Source of the DNA: a virus
IMG/VR virus record: IMGVR_UViG_3300013120_000738
Location: 124,001-188,000 of that record
Length of the DNA stretch: 64,000 nt
Reading direction: 5' to 3' (one strand)
Part shown: positions 49,902 through 57,567 of the stretch, piece after piece
Layout of the letters: each line of letters begins with the position of its first letter
Position numbering within the stretch: position 1 is the stretch's first letter
Program-made: the position numbers and the translations under genes
The notes under the pieces: model-generated
The model's database searches: none
The model's input: the letters and a program-made list of their open reading frames with translations, nothing else
What the model was told of the DNA's origin: nothing

Positions 49902-50105
49902 TCACTTGCTTGTGGCAGAGGAATCATCGGGAGTGAAATTCGCAAGATCGGGATCGACGAGACGCGTGCACGCGCAGTGCTGGCTCTCGGTGGAGTTGGC
50001 GTCCTTGATGCGGCCGTCGATGATGAGAACGGAGCAGGGTGTGCCCCACGGCGTCCAGCCCTTGGCCCAAGTGATAGTAGGTTGCTGCTGTCCTTTTGAT
50101 ATCAT
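49902..50105 (-). CDS. Unknown 67 aa protein
   Basis: SD GGAGGGATAG. ITWAKGWTPWGTPCSVLII then DANSTESQHCACTRLVDPD. No family recognised. Confidence 0.6.
   Translation of the reverse strand: MISKGQQQPTITWAKGWTPWGTPCSVLIIDGRIKDANSTESQHCACTRLVDPDLANFTPDDSSATSK
49911..49938 (-). promoter_or_regulatory. Two-box promoter-like motif
   Basis: ATTTCAC, 15 nt, TGCCACA; inside the end of 49902-50105, before 49620-49865. Confidence 0.6.
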
Positions 50106-50126
50106 GACTATCCCTCCTTGGCCCCT

Positions 50127-50154
50127 TGTGACCAAGCCCCGCTCAGGGGTAAAT
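50127..50154 (-). promoter_or_regulatory. Two-box promoter-like motif
   Basis: ATTTACC with GGTCACA (both boxes one base off); before 49902-50105. Confidence 0.5.
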
Positions 50155-50197
50155 CCTAGGGATAGCCCTTTGATCGAGCGTTTAGAACAGCCTCCCT

Positions 50198-50635
50198 CTA
50201 TTCTATCTTTGGGTAGCCGTCGTAGTCCTCGTAATCCGCCGGGAAGATGTCAGGACGTGCTTCTAGGAGATCATCCCACGTCGCGTCCGGATTCTCCTCG
50301 ACGACCGGTACAACGGCAGCATCCCAAATCTCGTCGACCAACTCCTCGGTATCCATCCTAGTTAAAGGAGCAACGCCATCCATCAACATACCATGAAGCT
50401 CTTCACGAAGATCGCTAGCTTTCATCCAGGTCAGACGCATAGCATGCCAACGACCAAGAATACAAGCGAGCTCGTGCTTGAGATCGTTGTCGACGACGCA
50501 ATCCTTGAACTCTTTCGCAGATATGTCGTACTCTCTCACGATACGGAGCGGATACCGCTTGACCAGACCCCGAGCGTATTCGAGAATCTGGTCTTTGGTC
50601 ACTTCGAGTTCAGATAGGAGTAATTTCTGCTTCAC
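50198..50635 (-). CDS. Unknown 145 aa protein
   Basis: GTG 50635 after GTGGAGGGCTGAC, coupled to the upstream stop. Helical: LLSELEVTKDQILEYARGL, DLKHELACILGRWHAM, DTEELVDEIWDAA. Acidic C-terminus. No family recognised. Confidence 0.65.
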   Translation of the reverse strand: MKQKLLLSELEVTKDQILEYARGLVKRYPLRIVREYDISAKEFKDCVVDNDLKHELACILGRWHAMRLTWMKASDLREELHGMLMDGVAPLTRMDTEELVDEIWDAAVVPVVEENPDATWDDLLEARPDIFPADYEDYDGYPKIE

Positions 50636-50636
50636 G

Positions 50637-51065
50637 TCAGCCCTCCACGGTCTGATAGAATTGCTCGGACTCGATCTCCTCTTCCTCGAGGCGTTTCTCA
50701 ATGAGCTGCTGATCCGTGGCACCGGCCGCGATCGCCTTCCGGTACGCGGCGGCGGCCTGATACAGCCACTCCCACACTTTCAACTGTCCGGTCCGCTCAT
50801 AAGGTGTGCTGACCTCTTCGTCGTCCAAGACGTCCTCGGCCGCGTACTGCAAAGCACTGAGCTCGGCCTGAGCCTTCTCCAAGTCCTCGTGCAGGTCCTG
50901 GATGGTCTTCTGAGCGTCCCGAAACCAGAATTCGAGGGCACCGAAGGCAAAGACGTACTCGCTCGTTCCGAACTCGTCCTCGGCCTTCTTCGCCTTGCCG
51001 TCCTCGACAAGAGCGTCGGGATCGACGGCCAAGACTTTCTTCATCCTCTCGCTATACCACACCAT
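50637..51065 (-). CDS. Unknown 142 aa coiled-coil protein
   Basis: SD AGGAGAGAC. Central KTIQDLHEDLEKAQAELSAL is a coiled coil; C-terminus Glu-rich (EKRLEEEEIESEQF). No family recognised. Confidence 0.65.
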   Translation of the reverse strand: MVWYSERMKKVLAVDPDALVEDGKAKKAEDEFGTSEYVFAFGALEFWFRDAQKTIQDLHEDLEKAQAELSALQYAAEDVLDDEEVSTPYERTGQLKVWEWLYQAAAAYRKAIAAGATDQQLIEKRLEEEEIESEQFYQTVEG

Positions 51066-51107
51066 CGCGTCTCTCCTGATAAGAGTGTAGAACCGCCATT
51101 GGTGTAC

Positions 51108-51134
51108 TGTGACAGACCGCGACGCGAAGTGAAA
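51108..51134 (-). promoter_or_regulatory. Two-box promoter-like motif
   Basis: ATTTCAC, 14 nt, TGTCACA; before 50637-51065. A GCAGGT/ACCTGC hairpin lies between here and the upstream gene. Confidence 0.65.
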
Positions 51135-51212
51135 TCAAGGGCGGCTCACCTCCCATGGGCCTGTTGCAGGTGCGACCTGCTCACCACAACGAGTCTGTTG
51201 CCGCCATCGATC

Positions 51213-51491
51213 CTAGTCACGCGGGAAGAATTGATCCGCAATCCGCTGCAACAGGATCTCGTCGTCCGTCAAGATGAACAACGAGTGCACGTGGCCATCG
51301 TCGTAGAACGAAACGTGAGCCTCCTGATCGTCGGCCTTGACCAACATACCGCACAAGCCCTCGCTGTCGTCGACCTCAACGACCGTCAACTCGCCAGAGG
51401 CGGAATCGATGCATCCGAGCGGTAACAGTGTCACATCGCAACCATCGGCTTCCAAACGCTCCACAATACCCAGAATCTTGTCGCTTGCCAT
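51213..51491 (-). CDS. Unknown 92 aa protein
   Basis: KILGIVERLEADGCDVTLL then LTVVEVDDSEGLCGMLV and VHSLFILTDDEILLQ. Alpha-beta fold; no family recognised. Confidence 0.65.
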   Translation of the reverse strand: MASDKILGIVERLEADGCDVTLLPLGCIDSASGELTVVEVDDSEGLCGMLVKADDQEAHVSFYDDGHVHSLFILTDDEILLQRIADQFFPRD

Positions 51492-51540
51492 ATCACCAAG
51501 CTCCTCGTGTTGAAGTAATACTACCGATCCTAAAGCCGCT

Positions 51541-51569
51541 TGTGACAGACAATACCCCGGATGGTAAAT
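51541..51569 (-). promoter_or_regulatory. Two-box promoter-like motif
   Basis: ATTTACC, 15 nt, TGTCACA; before 51213-51491. Confidence 0.6.
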
Positions 51570-51788
51570 CTAGCCGAATAATCCGCCACCGGTCGGCTGA
51601 TTGTCCTTCGCGAATTGGCAGGCCTCCTCGTAGATGGCCGGGAGCTCATGGTCCTCGGAATAGCTCCAACCTTTCACAGAGACCGGGGTTAAACCACACT
51701 TGTTCGTGACACCGACATGTCTGATGTCGGGCGTGACAATCACATCCAACTTACCCACTTTCGTCGAGTGAGGTATCCTTTCGCTCAT
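51570..51788 (-). CDS. Unknown 72 aa protein
   Basis: ATG 51788 after AAAGGGAAT. VGKLDVIVTPDIRHVGVTN then ELPAIYEEACQFAKDN. No family recognised. Confidence 0.6.
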   Translation of the reverse strand: MSERIPHSTKVGKLDVIVTPDIRHVGVTNKCGLTPVSVKGWSYSEDHELPAIYEEACQFAKDNQPTGGGLFG

Positions 51789-52350
51789 GCGATTCCCTTT
51801 CTGGAACAAGACCGTACTTTGCGAGTACATCGGTCATGTGTTGAATGTAATCGGCCCCGCTCACCGGCTTATCAAGATTGTAAAATTCATTCCCATCAAC
51901 CAGGTCAAGAAATAACCCGTCGCGTGCATGGTGTACAATCTCAAGGAGTCCTTCCACGCTCACCGCTTCCACACGCCCCACGCGTACGCTCGCGATTTCC
52001 TCCATGGAAATCGGCTGGACATTAACATGGTATCTATACTCCCCAGTACAAGCACTTCCGGCCATGTAACCGGAATTCTCTTCAAAGGAGAGACCAGAGG
52101 CATCCCAGTTACCATCGGACGACTCAAAATCAACCCAAGGATGTTGCGGTGTCCACTGTTTCGCAATCAACTTCTTGCAGTCATCAGCAGTACACCGGAG
52201 CCAAGCGTTGTCCTCATACGACTCACCACAGAGCCAAAGAACAAGAGCTGCGATCGGCGTTTCAGCCTCAATAGTCTCGTCGGCCTGTAGAGTAGGATCC
52301 CCCATAGTATCCTCATGCCGAACCAAGCAGGTCAACCGCCATTTATTCAT
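51751..52350 (-). CDS. Unknown 199 aa protein
   Basis: SD GGGGGAC. MNKWRLTCLVRHEDTMGD, middle VDFESSDGNWDASGLSFEE, and VQPISMEEIASVRVG, whose codons hold a palindromic ATTTCC-N5-GGAAAT element (51990-52009). C-terminus overlaps the next gene by 38 nt. No family recognised. Confidence 0.65.
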   Translation of the reverse strand: MNKWRLTCLVRHEDTMGDPTLQADETIEAETPIAALVLWLCGESYEDNAWLRCTADDCKKLIAKQWTPQHPWVDFESSDGNWDASGLSFEENSGYMAGSACTGEYRYHVNVQPISMEEIASVRVGRVEAVSVEGLLEIVHHARDGLFLDLVDGNEFYNLDKPVSGADYIQHMTDVLAKYGLVPERESHERKDTSLDESG

Positions 52351-52525
52351 GCTTGTCCCCCCAACGCGTCTGAGTCCTTATGAATTCAACGATCGTGTCG
52401 GGGCAGTTCTCCAACTGCCCAACAATCGTACGAAGGTCAGGCAAATCAAGGCCCTTCAAGTTCTCCTGTGCCGCCTTCAAGAGCTCAACAATTCCTGGTC
52501 GCCTCGGGTCGGAGCGTCCAACCAC
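52343..52525 (-). CDS. Unknown 60 aa protein
   Basis: GTG start, within the upstream gene's end. IVELLKAAQENLKGLDL then LENCPDTIVEFIRTQ; helical. No family recognised; an internal TTG start is possible. Confidence 0.5.
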   Translation of the reverse strand: MVGRSDPRRPGIVELLKAAQENLKGLDLPDLRTIVGQLENCPDTIVEFIRTQTRWGDKHE

Positions 52526-52938
52526 CCAACCATCGCCTCAAGAGCCGTACTGATGTCCGCCATCGCCTCAAGAGCCGTACTGATGTCCGCTCGAGACAGC
52601 AACTCGGTAACCCGCGACAAGTCCTCAAGATTCATCTTGCCGAGGATTTTCGTGATCTGGCGGGTGGTGTTCAGTCTCGCGGCGTACTCGTCGGCTGCGG
52701 TTTTGGAGAGGAATACCGTGTACTCATCTTCGAGTTCCGGCTTGGTGCCACGAATGAGGCTGTAGAAAGCCTTGAGATCGTATTCGGCTGATGTCGCCGC
52801 ACCTGTCTTCGGTTCGCAGACGACGTACAGAATGTCGACTGGGCGGGAGTATAATTCCTCCCAGTCGGCTACCGACTCGCGAAGTACTCGAAATTCGTCT
52901 GCGACTTTACGTTGGTCTCGGAGTTCTTGGGATAGCAT
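52477..52938 (-). CDS. Unknown 153 aa protein with tandem decapeptide
   Basis: DILYVVCEPKTGAATS, YTVFLSKTAADEYAARL, then two exact ADISTALEAM repeats from a 30 bp tandem duplication. No family recognised. Stop abuts the DksA-like start region. Confidence 0.65.
   Translation of the reverse strand: MLSQELRDQRKVADEFRVLRESVADWEELYSRPVDILYVVCEPKTGAATSAEYDLKAFYSLIRGTKPELEDEYTVFLSKTAADEYAARLNTTRQITKILGKMNLEDLSRVTELLSRADISTALEAMADISTALEAMVGWLDAPTRGDQELLSS
52531..52590. repeat. 30 bp perfect tandem repeat, two units
   Basis: 52531-52560 and 52561-52590 are identical and in frame within the 52477-52938 gene; a recent slippage or a length-variable site. Confidence 0.95.
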
Positions 52939-53157
52939 TTACCTGCTCCTTAGGTGGGCTCGCTTTGCGAGTCTTTGGGCCTCGGGATCGTCAGGGATCA
53001 TCATGAGGGTCGCGGCACAGCCCTTGCTTGCGGTGCCGATCATATAACCCGTTTGTTTTGTCGCTGTGCTACAGCTTACGCATGTGGTTGTCTCCGGCAG
53101 TGCTTCGAGTCGTGCGGCGGGGATCGGCTCCCCGCAGGCCTCGCAGTTTCTCTCCAT
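52939..53157 (-). CDS. DksA/TraR-type zinc finger protein
   Basis: 72 aa. CEACGEPIPAARLEALPETTTC then VSCSTA is the C4 zinc finger of DksA/TraR. Paralogue of 29321-29563. Possibly modulates RNA polymerase. Confidence 0.8.
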   Translation of the reverse strand: MERNCEACGEPIPAARLEALPETTTCVSCSTATKQTGYMIGTASKGCAATLMMIPDDPEAQRLAKRAHLRSR

Positions 53158-53192
53158 CGCTCTCTCCTGTGGATAGGGTTCTTCTGCCCGCT

Positions 53193-53220
53193 TGTGACAG
53201 GGGAATCCCCAGGAGTTAAT
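53193..53220 (-). promoter_or_regulatory. Two-box promoter-like motif
   Basis: TATTAAC, 15 nt, TGTCACA; before the DksA-like gene. Confidence 0.65.
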
Positions 53221-53221
53221 A

Positions 53222-53512
53222 CTAGCTAAGGGCTATCTCTCGGATGTCGTTCTTAATGAATGTGAGGAAGATGTGGCTGTCATTACCCGCGTCGGCGTCG
53301 GTAACTTCCAGGTCTCCCCATGGGGCTTCCGCTTCCTTGATCACGATGTCGTCCGCCTCAGACCCGTCGAAAGTCCTCATAAAGTACGCGACGAGGAGCG
53401 GATCTCGCTCAATGGGATCATCGGGGACGAATAATAGGGTTTCGTCCGGCCTTGATGGGCAATTCTGGCACTCCACATAAGCAACAACGATCGCGAATTT
53501 GCCTTTTTGCAT
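53222..53512 (-). CDS. Unknown 96 aa protein
   Basis: ATG 53512 after TTTGGAGAC. FAIVVAYVECQNCPSRPDE then LLVAYFMRTFDGSEADD and IFLTFIKNDIREIALS. A CxxC is present. No family recognised. Confidence 0.65.
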   Translation of the reverse strand: MQKGKFAIVVAYVECQNCPSRPDETLLFVPDDPIERDPLLVAYFMRTFDGSEADDIVIKEAEAPWGDLEVTDADAGNDSHIFLTFIKNDIREIALS

Positions 53513-53533
53513 GTTTTTGTCTCCAAAGAAACA

Positions 53534-53563
53534 CCGGGATGATGGGTGCACCCACCATCCCGG
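53534..53563 (-). terminator. Hairpin just before the SD of 53222-53512
   Basis: CCGGGATGGTGGGTG / CACCCATCATCCCGG then TGTTTCTTT on the minus strand. 53564-53865 shows no convincing gene. Confidence 0.6.
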
Positions 53564-53865
53564 CTGGATAACCGATTCTCGATGTCCTAGACTACCGACT
53601 ACTCATCGCCAGCGGCCAGCGGGGGCGTGCATCTGACGCAGCCCGCTCGGCGGAAATCAGGCTCCTAGCCAGTAGCGTCAACAAATCACCAAATCTCGAT
53701 CATCCTATCCTCCATCTGTGAAAAGCGGCGGGGCGGCCCCTGGTACGTGCTGTGACGCCTCCCAGGAGCCGCCAGGGCGACGACCCCGGCCTAGGGAAAG
53801 CTTACTCTGTCACCCCCGCTCCGCCACATGCGAATCTAAAGGGTTCCGACCATGTGCACGAGTAC

Positions 53866-54054
53866 TTACCCAAACCCACGCAAAGACGCCCAACCGGGCA
53901 GCAACGCTAGAGCCAAAGTGGAAGCACGAAAAACCGTGCACACGGTCTGAACTCGAGTCTTACATCGCGGCGGCCGACTGGCGGGATCGTCGCAACAACC
54001 TTTGACGACTCCCGCCAGCGACGCAACCGCGATAATGATAATCAGTCCGTGCAA
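53866..54054 (-). CDS. Possible small membrane protein
   Basis: TTG at 54054 with GGAGGGACAAGTT before it. GLIIIIAVASLAGVVKGCC is a transmembrane helix or lipoprotein-like signal; the rest is basic and Cys-containing. A two-box motif precedes it. An opposing 32-codon plus-strand frame (53852-53950, MCTSTYPNPRKDAQPG) overlaps it; only one is likely real. Confidence 0.4.
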   Translation of the reverse strand: MHGLIIIIAVASLAGVVKGCCDDPASRPPRCKTRVQTVCTVFRASTLALALLPGWASLRGFG

Positions 54055-54076
54055 AACTTGTCCCTCCTCAACCCAC

Positions 54077-54103
54077 TGTGACCAACCATCCCCAGGGATT
54101 AAA
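54077..54103 (-). promoter_or_regulatory. Two-box promoter-like motif
   Basis: GTTTAAT with GGTCACA; overlaps the stop of the HNH gene and precedes 53866-54054. Confidence 0.5.
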
Positions 54104-54578
54104 CTCCTAAATCAGCTATCCGATGATGATACGGACAAAGCAAAAGCGTTTTATCATGATCTAAAGGATCATCACCAAAATGATGCATATCAACCATTCG
54201 TCGGTCACCCTTTAAATCCAAATCACAACCAGACGGATGTTGGCAGACAATACCAAATTTAGTTAAAAGCTCATCTTTCTTGATCATGTGCTCCCGACGA
54301 TTTTTGGTTTGTCTCTTCTGCCTTTCCACACCAGTAAACTCGAAATCTCTCTTACACTTTTTGTCGCAGAAGTTATTCTTACACCGTTTGACTTGTGAAG
54401 GAATTCTCTCAAGTTCCTTCCCACAAGTTGCACAGCAAACCACAATCTTCCCGCTGCTACGTAAAGAATTACCATGTTTTGCCGTGCAACTAAGCGAACA
54501 GAATCTAGCTCTCCCTCGCTTTAAATCTGCTGGTCTTGCGTCAAACTCGACGCCACATTGTTCACATTTTGTTTTCAT
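54099..54578 (-). CDS. HNH endonuclease with zinc ribbons
   Basis: 159 aa from ATG 54578 after GGTGGAAGCG. CEQCGVEFDARPADLKRGR...CSLSC, CATCGKELERIP...CDKKC are two repeated zinc units, then VDMHHFGDDPLDHDKTLLLCPYHHR is the HNH core. AT-rich relative to its neighbours, so probably acquired. A CGCTTCCAC/GTGGAAGCG inverted repeat lies at its start (54579-54618). Confidence 0.85.
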   Translation of the reverse strand: MKTKCEQCGVEFDARPADLKRGRARFCSLSCTAKHGNSLRSSGKIVVCCATCGKELERIPSQVKRCKNNFCDKKCKRDFEFTGVERQKRQTKNRREHMIKKDELLTKFGIVCQHPSGCDLDLKGDRRMVDMHHFGDDPLDHDKTLLLCPYHHRIADLGV

Positions 54579-54696
54579 CGCTTCCACCTCCACTTTATTT
54601 TTGATGGAAGTGGAAGCGACAACAGTGGAGATGTCGCCATCGAAGGCGAGTCCAGTGTCTTTGCTGACCAATCCCACAGGGTCTTGCTGAGGCAAT

Positions 54697-55053
54697 TTAC
54701 TGCGGCGAGCTACCACGCTCAGATTCGTCACTCGGAGACCTGTCGATACCTGTCATCCCCTCCTCTTCGAAGCCAGCATCATCCGGCTCCCACTGAAACG
54801 AAAAATCCTCATACTCCCAGTCACCAGCAATACCACCGGCACGGGCTCGATCAACAACAGCGTGAATTTGAGGACCTAATTCCTCATCCCACTCAATACG
54901 CGGATCAAGCGACTGAATTTCTCGCCTCTTCATCGCCTCCATCGTCGCATCATAGTCCTCGAACCGGAAGGTCCCATAGACTGTGCGAGTGTCGCCGTTA
55001 GACGCTCGGTATCGCTTGGAGACGCGACGCTCGTAAGGGTTGTCGCTTGGCAC
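54697..55053 (-). CDS. Unknown 118 aa acidic protein
   Basis: GTG start after AAGGAGGAAG. RASNGDTRTVYGTFRFEDYD then very acidic with EYEDFSFQWEPDDAGFEEE. No family recognised. Overlaps the upstream gene by 56 nt. Confidence 0.6.
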   Translation of the reverse strand: MPSDNPYERRVSKRYRASNGDTRTVYGTFRFEDYDATMEAMKRREIQSLDPRIEWDEELGPQIHAVVDRARAGGIAGDWEYEDFSFQWEPDDAGFEEEGMTGIDRSPSDESERGSSPQ

Positions 55054-55264
55054 TTACTTCCTCCTTCCAACGCTTAATGCAATCCAAGCAAGCACCCTCG
55101 ACGTCGGGATCGATCCAGAACACAAATTCGAGCTCCTCATCGTCCGTCACCAGTGCTTGCGGGATTGTGCCGTGACAATCCGGATATAGGTGCCAGTAGC
55201 CGTCCAAGCCGACGTATCGGCCATCCTCAACGATCTTCTGGCTCAAACTACCCATCCAAGACAT
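54998..55264 (-). CDS. Unknown 88 aa protein
   Basis: YVGLDGYWHLYPDCHG then LEFVFWIDPDVEGACLDC; possible zinc site, basic C-terminus. SD GAGGACAAG. No family recognised. Confidence 0.6.
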   Translation of the reverse strand: MSWMGSLSQKIVEDGRYVGLDGYWHLYPDCHGTIPQALVTDDEELEFVFWIDPDVEGACLDCIKRWKEEVSAKRQPLRASRLQAIPSV

Positions 55265-55285
55265 GCTCTTGTCCTCCTGCCCACC

Positions 55286-55313
55286 TGTGACGAACCCACC
55301 GTCAGAGGTAAAT
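55286..55313 (-). promoter_or_regulatory. Two-box promoter-like motif
   Basis: ATTTACC with CGTCACA; before 54998-55264. Confidence 0.55.
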
Positions 55314-55513
55314 TAACGATAGTTCGCCGAACAGCCACCAATACTGTCGATGAACTGGTGCTCTACACCGCCATTCCGAGCAGTGATAACCGCATTACTG
55401 ACCGATCCCGGCCGCGACGGACGAGCCAAAAAACGACACTTCGGACGACACTTCGGACACTCCGAATGTTCTTTAAAGTCAAACTGTGTCCCACAATGCT
55501 GACACTCGATCAT
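55313..55513 (-). CDS. Zinc-ribbon protein, 66 aa
   Basis: ATG 55513 after AAAAGGAGAATT. MIECQHCGTQFDFKEHSECPKC opens with two CxxC pairs; a basic C-terminal part follows. Possibly DNA binding. Confidence 0.7.
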   Translation of the reverse strand: MIECQHCGTQFDFKEHSECPKCRPKCRFLARPSRPGSVSNAVITARNGGVEHQFIDSIGGCSANYR

Positions 55514-55560
55514 GATAATTCTCCTTTTGAAGGGACGCCAAGGTTGGCTATCTGACCGCT

Positions 55561-55578
55561 GCCACAAGTACTTGTGGC
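55561..55578. repeat. 18 bp perfect palindrome
   Basis: GCCACAAGTACTTGTGGC, between the zinc-ribbon and DUF932 genes; possible protein operator or hairpin. Confidence 0.8.
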
Positions 55579-55644
55579 CAGTGCTAAAGAGCTGGCCCGC
55601 TCCCTGCCACCTTTATCGCGCGTTACCAACCCTGGCGTCCGCTC

Positions 55645-55676
55645 AAAAGAATGGCCGGGGGCTTTCGCCCCCGGCC
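55645..55676 (-). terminator. Intrinsic terminator after DUF932 gene
   Basis: GGCCGGGGGC / GCCCCCGGCC with loop GAAA then ATTCTTTT on the minus strand. Confidence 0.85.
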
Positions 55677-55691
55677 CAGAACATCACACCC

Positions 55692-56915
55692 TTAGTTCTG
55701 TGCGTGATCCGAACCCGTCAGGCCCGCACCCATCTTCGCCGTCACCAAGAAGTCCGAGAAATCCTCGAACTTCTCCTTGGTGCCCTCCATGTCGTACTCG
55801 CCGCTGATCAGCGAGCCAACCCACGCGTTCAGGCGTCGGGAACCCTCCGTGCTGGCGTAATGCGTCGCCACTTCCGTCGCGAAGTTGATGCTGTCGTAGA
55901 CCGTCGCCTTGGTCGGGAGGGTCTTCTGTCGCTTGTGCGACAAAGCATCGAGATTGGCCAGCCCATACAGGTGACTCGTGTCCCCCGTCATCGTGTGAAA
56001 GGCCTTGATAACCGGCGAGCCGATCACATCCGTATCCTCGCCCAACGAGGACTGTGCACGACCTTCCGGCGTCGACAACGCCCAACCCTGGAGTCCAGGG
56101 GACTTCTTCAAGGACGGCTCGTCCACGCCGACGATCTGCTTGTTGGCGTGCAGCTTCACGAGCAACTGGTAGAGCATGTTGCTCTCGTAGACCGACGCCC
56201 AGGACGTCGTAGCCGCTTCCATCCGCTGGCGGAGAGCCGCGTAGCCCTCGTCGTTGCCGAAACCATCCAAGGCCCGTGTGATCGCCGGAGTGACATCCTC
56301 CCCACCCTTGCCGATGCTCAACTGGCTGCGGAACGCCTTGGCGAATCCGATCATGCCATTCGAGCAGATCTGGCGAAGCAGCGAGAGGTAGATGTTCGGG
56401 CTCCCGTACCCGTCGACGGGCGTCCTCATGAGAAAACGATTCGAGAACATGTCGCCCGCGACGTCGAAGTTATTCGAGCCAGTTCGGGGCGTGTGGGTGG
56501 ACTCCACGATGCCGTCGTGGTAGCCGATCTCCTGCCCATGGTATCGTTCGAGCAGATCCACGATGTCGTCGAAGCCCACGACCGGCCGCGTCGGCATGCT
56601 GGCGGCCCGCAAAGTCGTCTTGCCGGTCTGCTGATCCTTCTCGATGCAGACACGCAAGCGATCGTTCTGCTCCCGCTCCGCGATGCGGTTGAAAACCTCA
56701 TCGTGATCGAAGTACTTGAAGCAGTTCGAACCGATGCCGAAACGAGCGAAGAGACTCGTCCAGAACCGGTCGGACGGCTGGTGCTTCTCGTCCTGCACGA
56801 CCACGCCCGTCACGGTCTTGCGACCGGACTTCGCGTCTGTCTCCTGTTCCACGACGATGTCATTGATCGGCGTGATCCGGTAGTCGAACGAGTAGCGTTC
56901 GGTGAGAGAAGTAGT
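55692..56915 (-). CDS. DUF932-family phage protein
   Basis: 407 aa from ATG 56915. TSLTERYSFDYRITPINDIVVEQ, RLRVCIEKDQQTGKTTLRA, QEIGYHDGIVESTHTPRTGSNNF, NRFLMRTPVDGYGSPNIYLSLLRQICSNGMIGFAKAF and a C-terminal SLISGEYDMEGTKEKFEDFSDF fit the DUF932 family carried by many phages and plasmids, usually near replication or recombination genes. Molecular role is unknown. Confidence 0.7.
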   Translation of the reverse strand, partial: TTSLTERYSFDYRITPINDIVVEQETDAKSGRKTVTGVVVQDEKHQPSDRFWTSLFARFGIGSNCFKYFDHDEVFNRIAEREQNDRLRVCIEKDQQTGKTTLRAASMPTRPVVGFDDIVDLLERYHGQEIGYHDGIVESTHTPRTGSNNFDVAGDMFSNRFLMRTPVDGYGSPNIYLSLLRQICSNGMIGFAKAFRSQLSIGKGGEDVTPAITRALDGFGNDEGYAALRQRMEAATTSWASVYESNMLYQLLVKLHANKQIVGVDEPSLKKSPGLQGWALSTPEGRAQSSLGEDTDVIGSPVIKAFHTMTGDTSHLYGLANLDALSHKRQKTLPTKATVYDSINFATEVATHYASTEGSRRLNAWVGSLISGEYDMEGTKEKFEDFSDFLVTAKMGAGLTGSDHAQN

Positions 56916-56945
56916 CATAGGTCTGAAACCTCCGAAAAAGGGTGT

Positions 56946-56968
56946 GAAAAATGTGGGGGATTGCCCCC
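56946..56968 (-). terminator. Hairpin in the leader of the DUF932 gene
   Basis: GGGGG-CAAT-CCCCC then ACATTTTTC, between promoter motif and start. Confidence 0.55.
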
Positions 56969-56979
56969 GTCCAGTATCC

Positions 56980-57007
56980 TGTGACCAACCCATACTAGGC
57001 GGTTAAA
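56980..57007 (-). promoter_or_regulatory. Two-box promoter-like motif
   Basis: ATTTAAC, 15 nt, GGTCACA; overlaps the stop of the 42 aa gene at 57003. Confidence 0.6.
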
Positions 57008-57131
57008 TCCAGGGGACTATTGGGCGATTATCGCGGCCACCAGTCGTACAAACGCTAGGACTAATCCCAAATGCCAAAACGGCCAAACCATAATGTTCGT
57101 ACCTATGGGTCACCAACCGATAATCCCCCAT
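57003..57131 (-). CDS. Small 42 aa protein
   Basis: ATG 57131 follows GAAAGGGGT. MGDYRLVTHRYEHYGLAVLA then FGISPSVCTTGGRDN. Its TAA lies in the next promoter box, the usual arrangement in this region, which supports it. Function unknown. Confidence 0.45.
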   Translation of the reverse strand: MGDYRLVTHRYEHYGLAVLAFGISPSVCTTGGRDNRPIVPWI

Positions 57132-57159
57132 ACCCCTTTCAAATACGTTCGGACAGAAT

Positions 57160-57180
57160 CCCCAGGATTATCCCCTGGGG
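57160..57180 (-). terminator. Hairpin after 57182-57490
   Basis: CCCCAGGGG-ATAA-TCCTGGGG-type stem directly after the stop; no T-tract. Confidence 0.5.
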
Positions 57181-57181
57181 C

Positions 57182-57490
57182 TCACCCCAAATTCTCCTCG
57201 ATCGCGATGAAAATGTCTTCGAGATCGAACCCATCGTTGATCTGGCAATCATCCTCCCAGACGTCGTCCGGACTCTCGACCGGATGAGGACCATAAAAGA
57301 AGGTCTCGTCGCCAGCATTCCTCGCCACAAAAAAGCTGGCAAGGACTACCCCATCTTCCTCAAGATGATAAAGAAGGGCATGCCGAGGATTCTCGCTGAG
57401 GTACTCGAACAGCTCGTCGAGAGACCTTTGCTGGCGATTATCCTCGAACACGCCACTATCTTCGCCAAACGAACACAAATACGTTGTCAC
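57182..57490 (-). CDS. Unknown 102 aa protein
   Basis: GTG 57490 after AAGGAGCAAGACA. TTYLCSFGEDSGVFEDN, SLDELFEYLSENPRHALLYHL, then an acidic FDLEDIFIAIEENLG. No family recognised. Confidence 0.65.
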   Translation of the reverse strand: MTTYLCSFGEDSGVFEDNRQQRSLDELFEYLSENPRHALLYHLEEDGVVLASFFVARNAGDETFFYGPHPVESPDDVWEDDCQINDGFDLEDIFIAIEENLG

Positions 57491-57567
57491 TGTCTTGCTC
57501 CTTGATAGAAGAAACTGGCGACGCCCAAGACCACCCTGGACGCCGCCAGCCCCAAGCACAGGATACG

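Noticed and set aside
55512-56984. 490-codon open frame on the plus strand
   Set aside because: It is the shadow of the DUF932 gene; low-plausibility Arg/His/Val-rich translation and third-position bias favour the minus strand.
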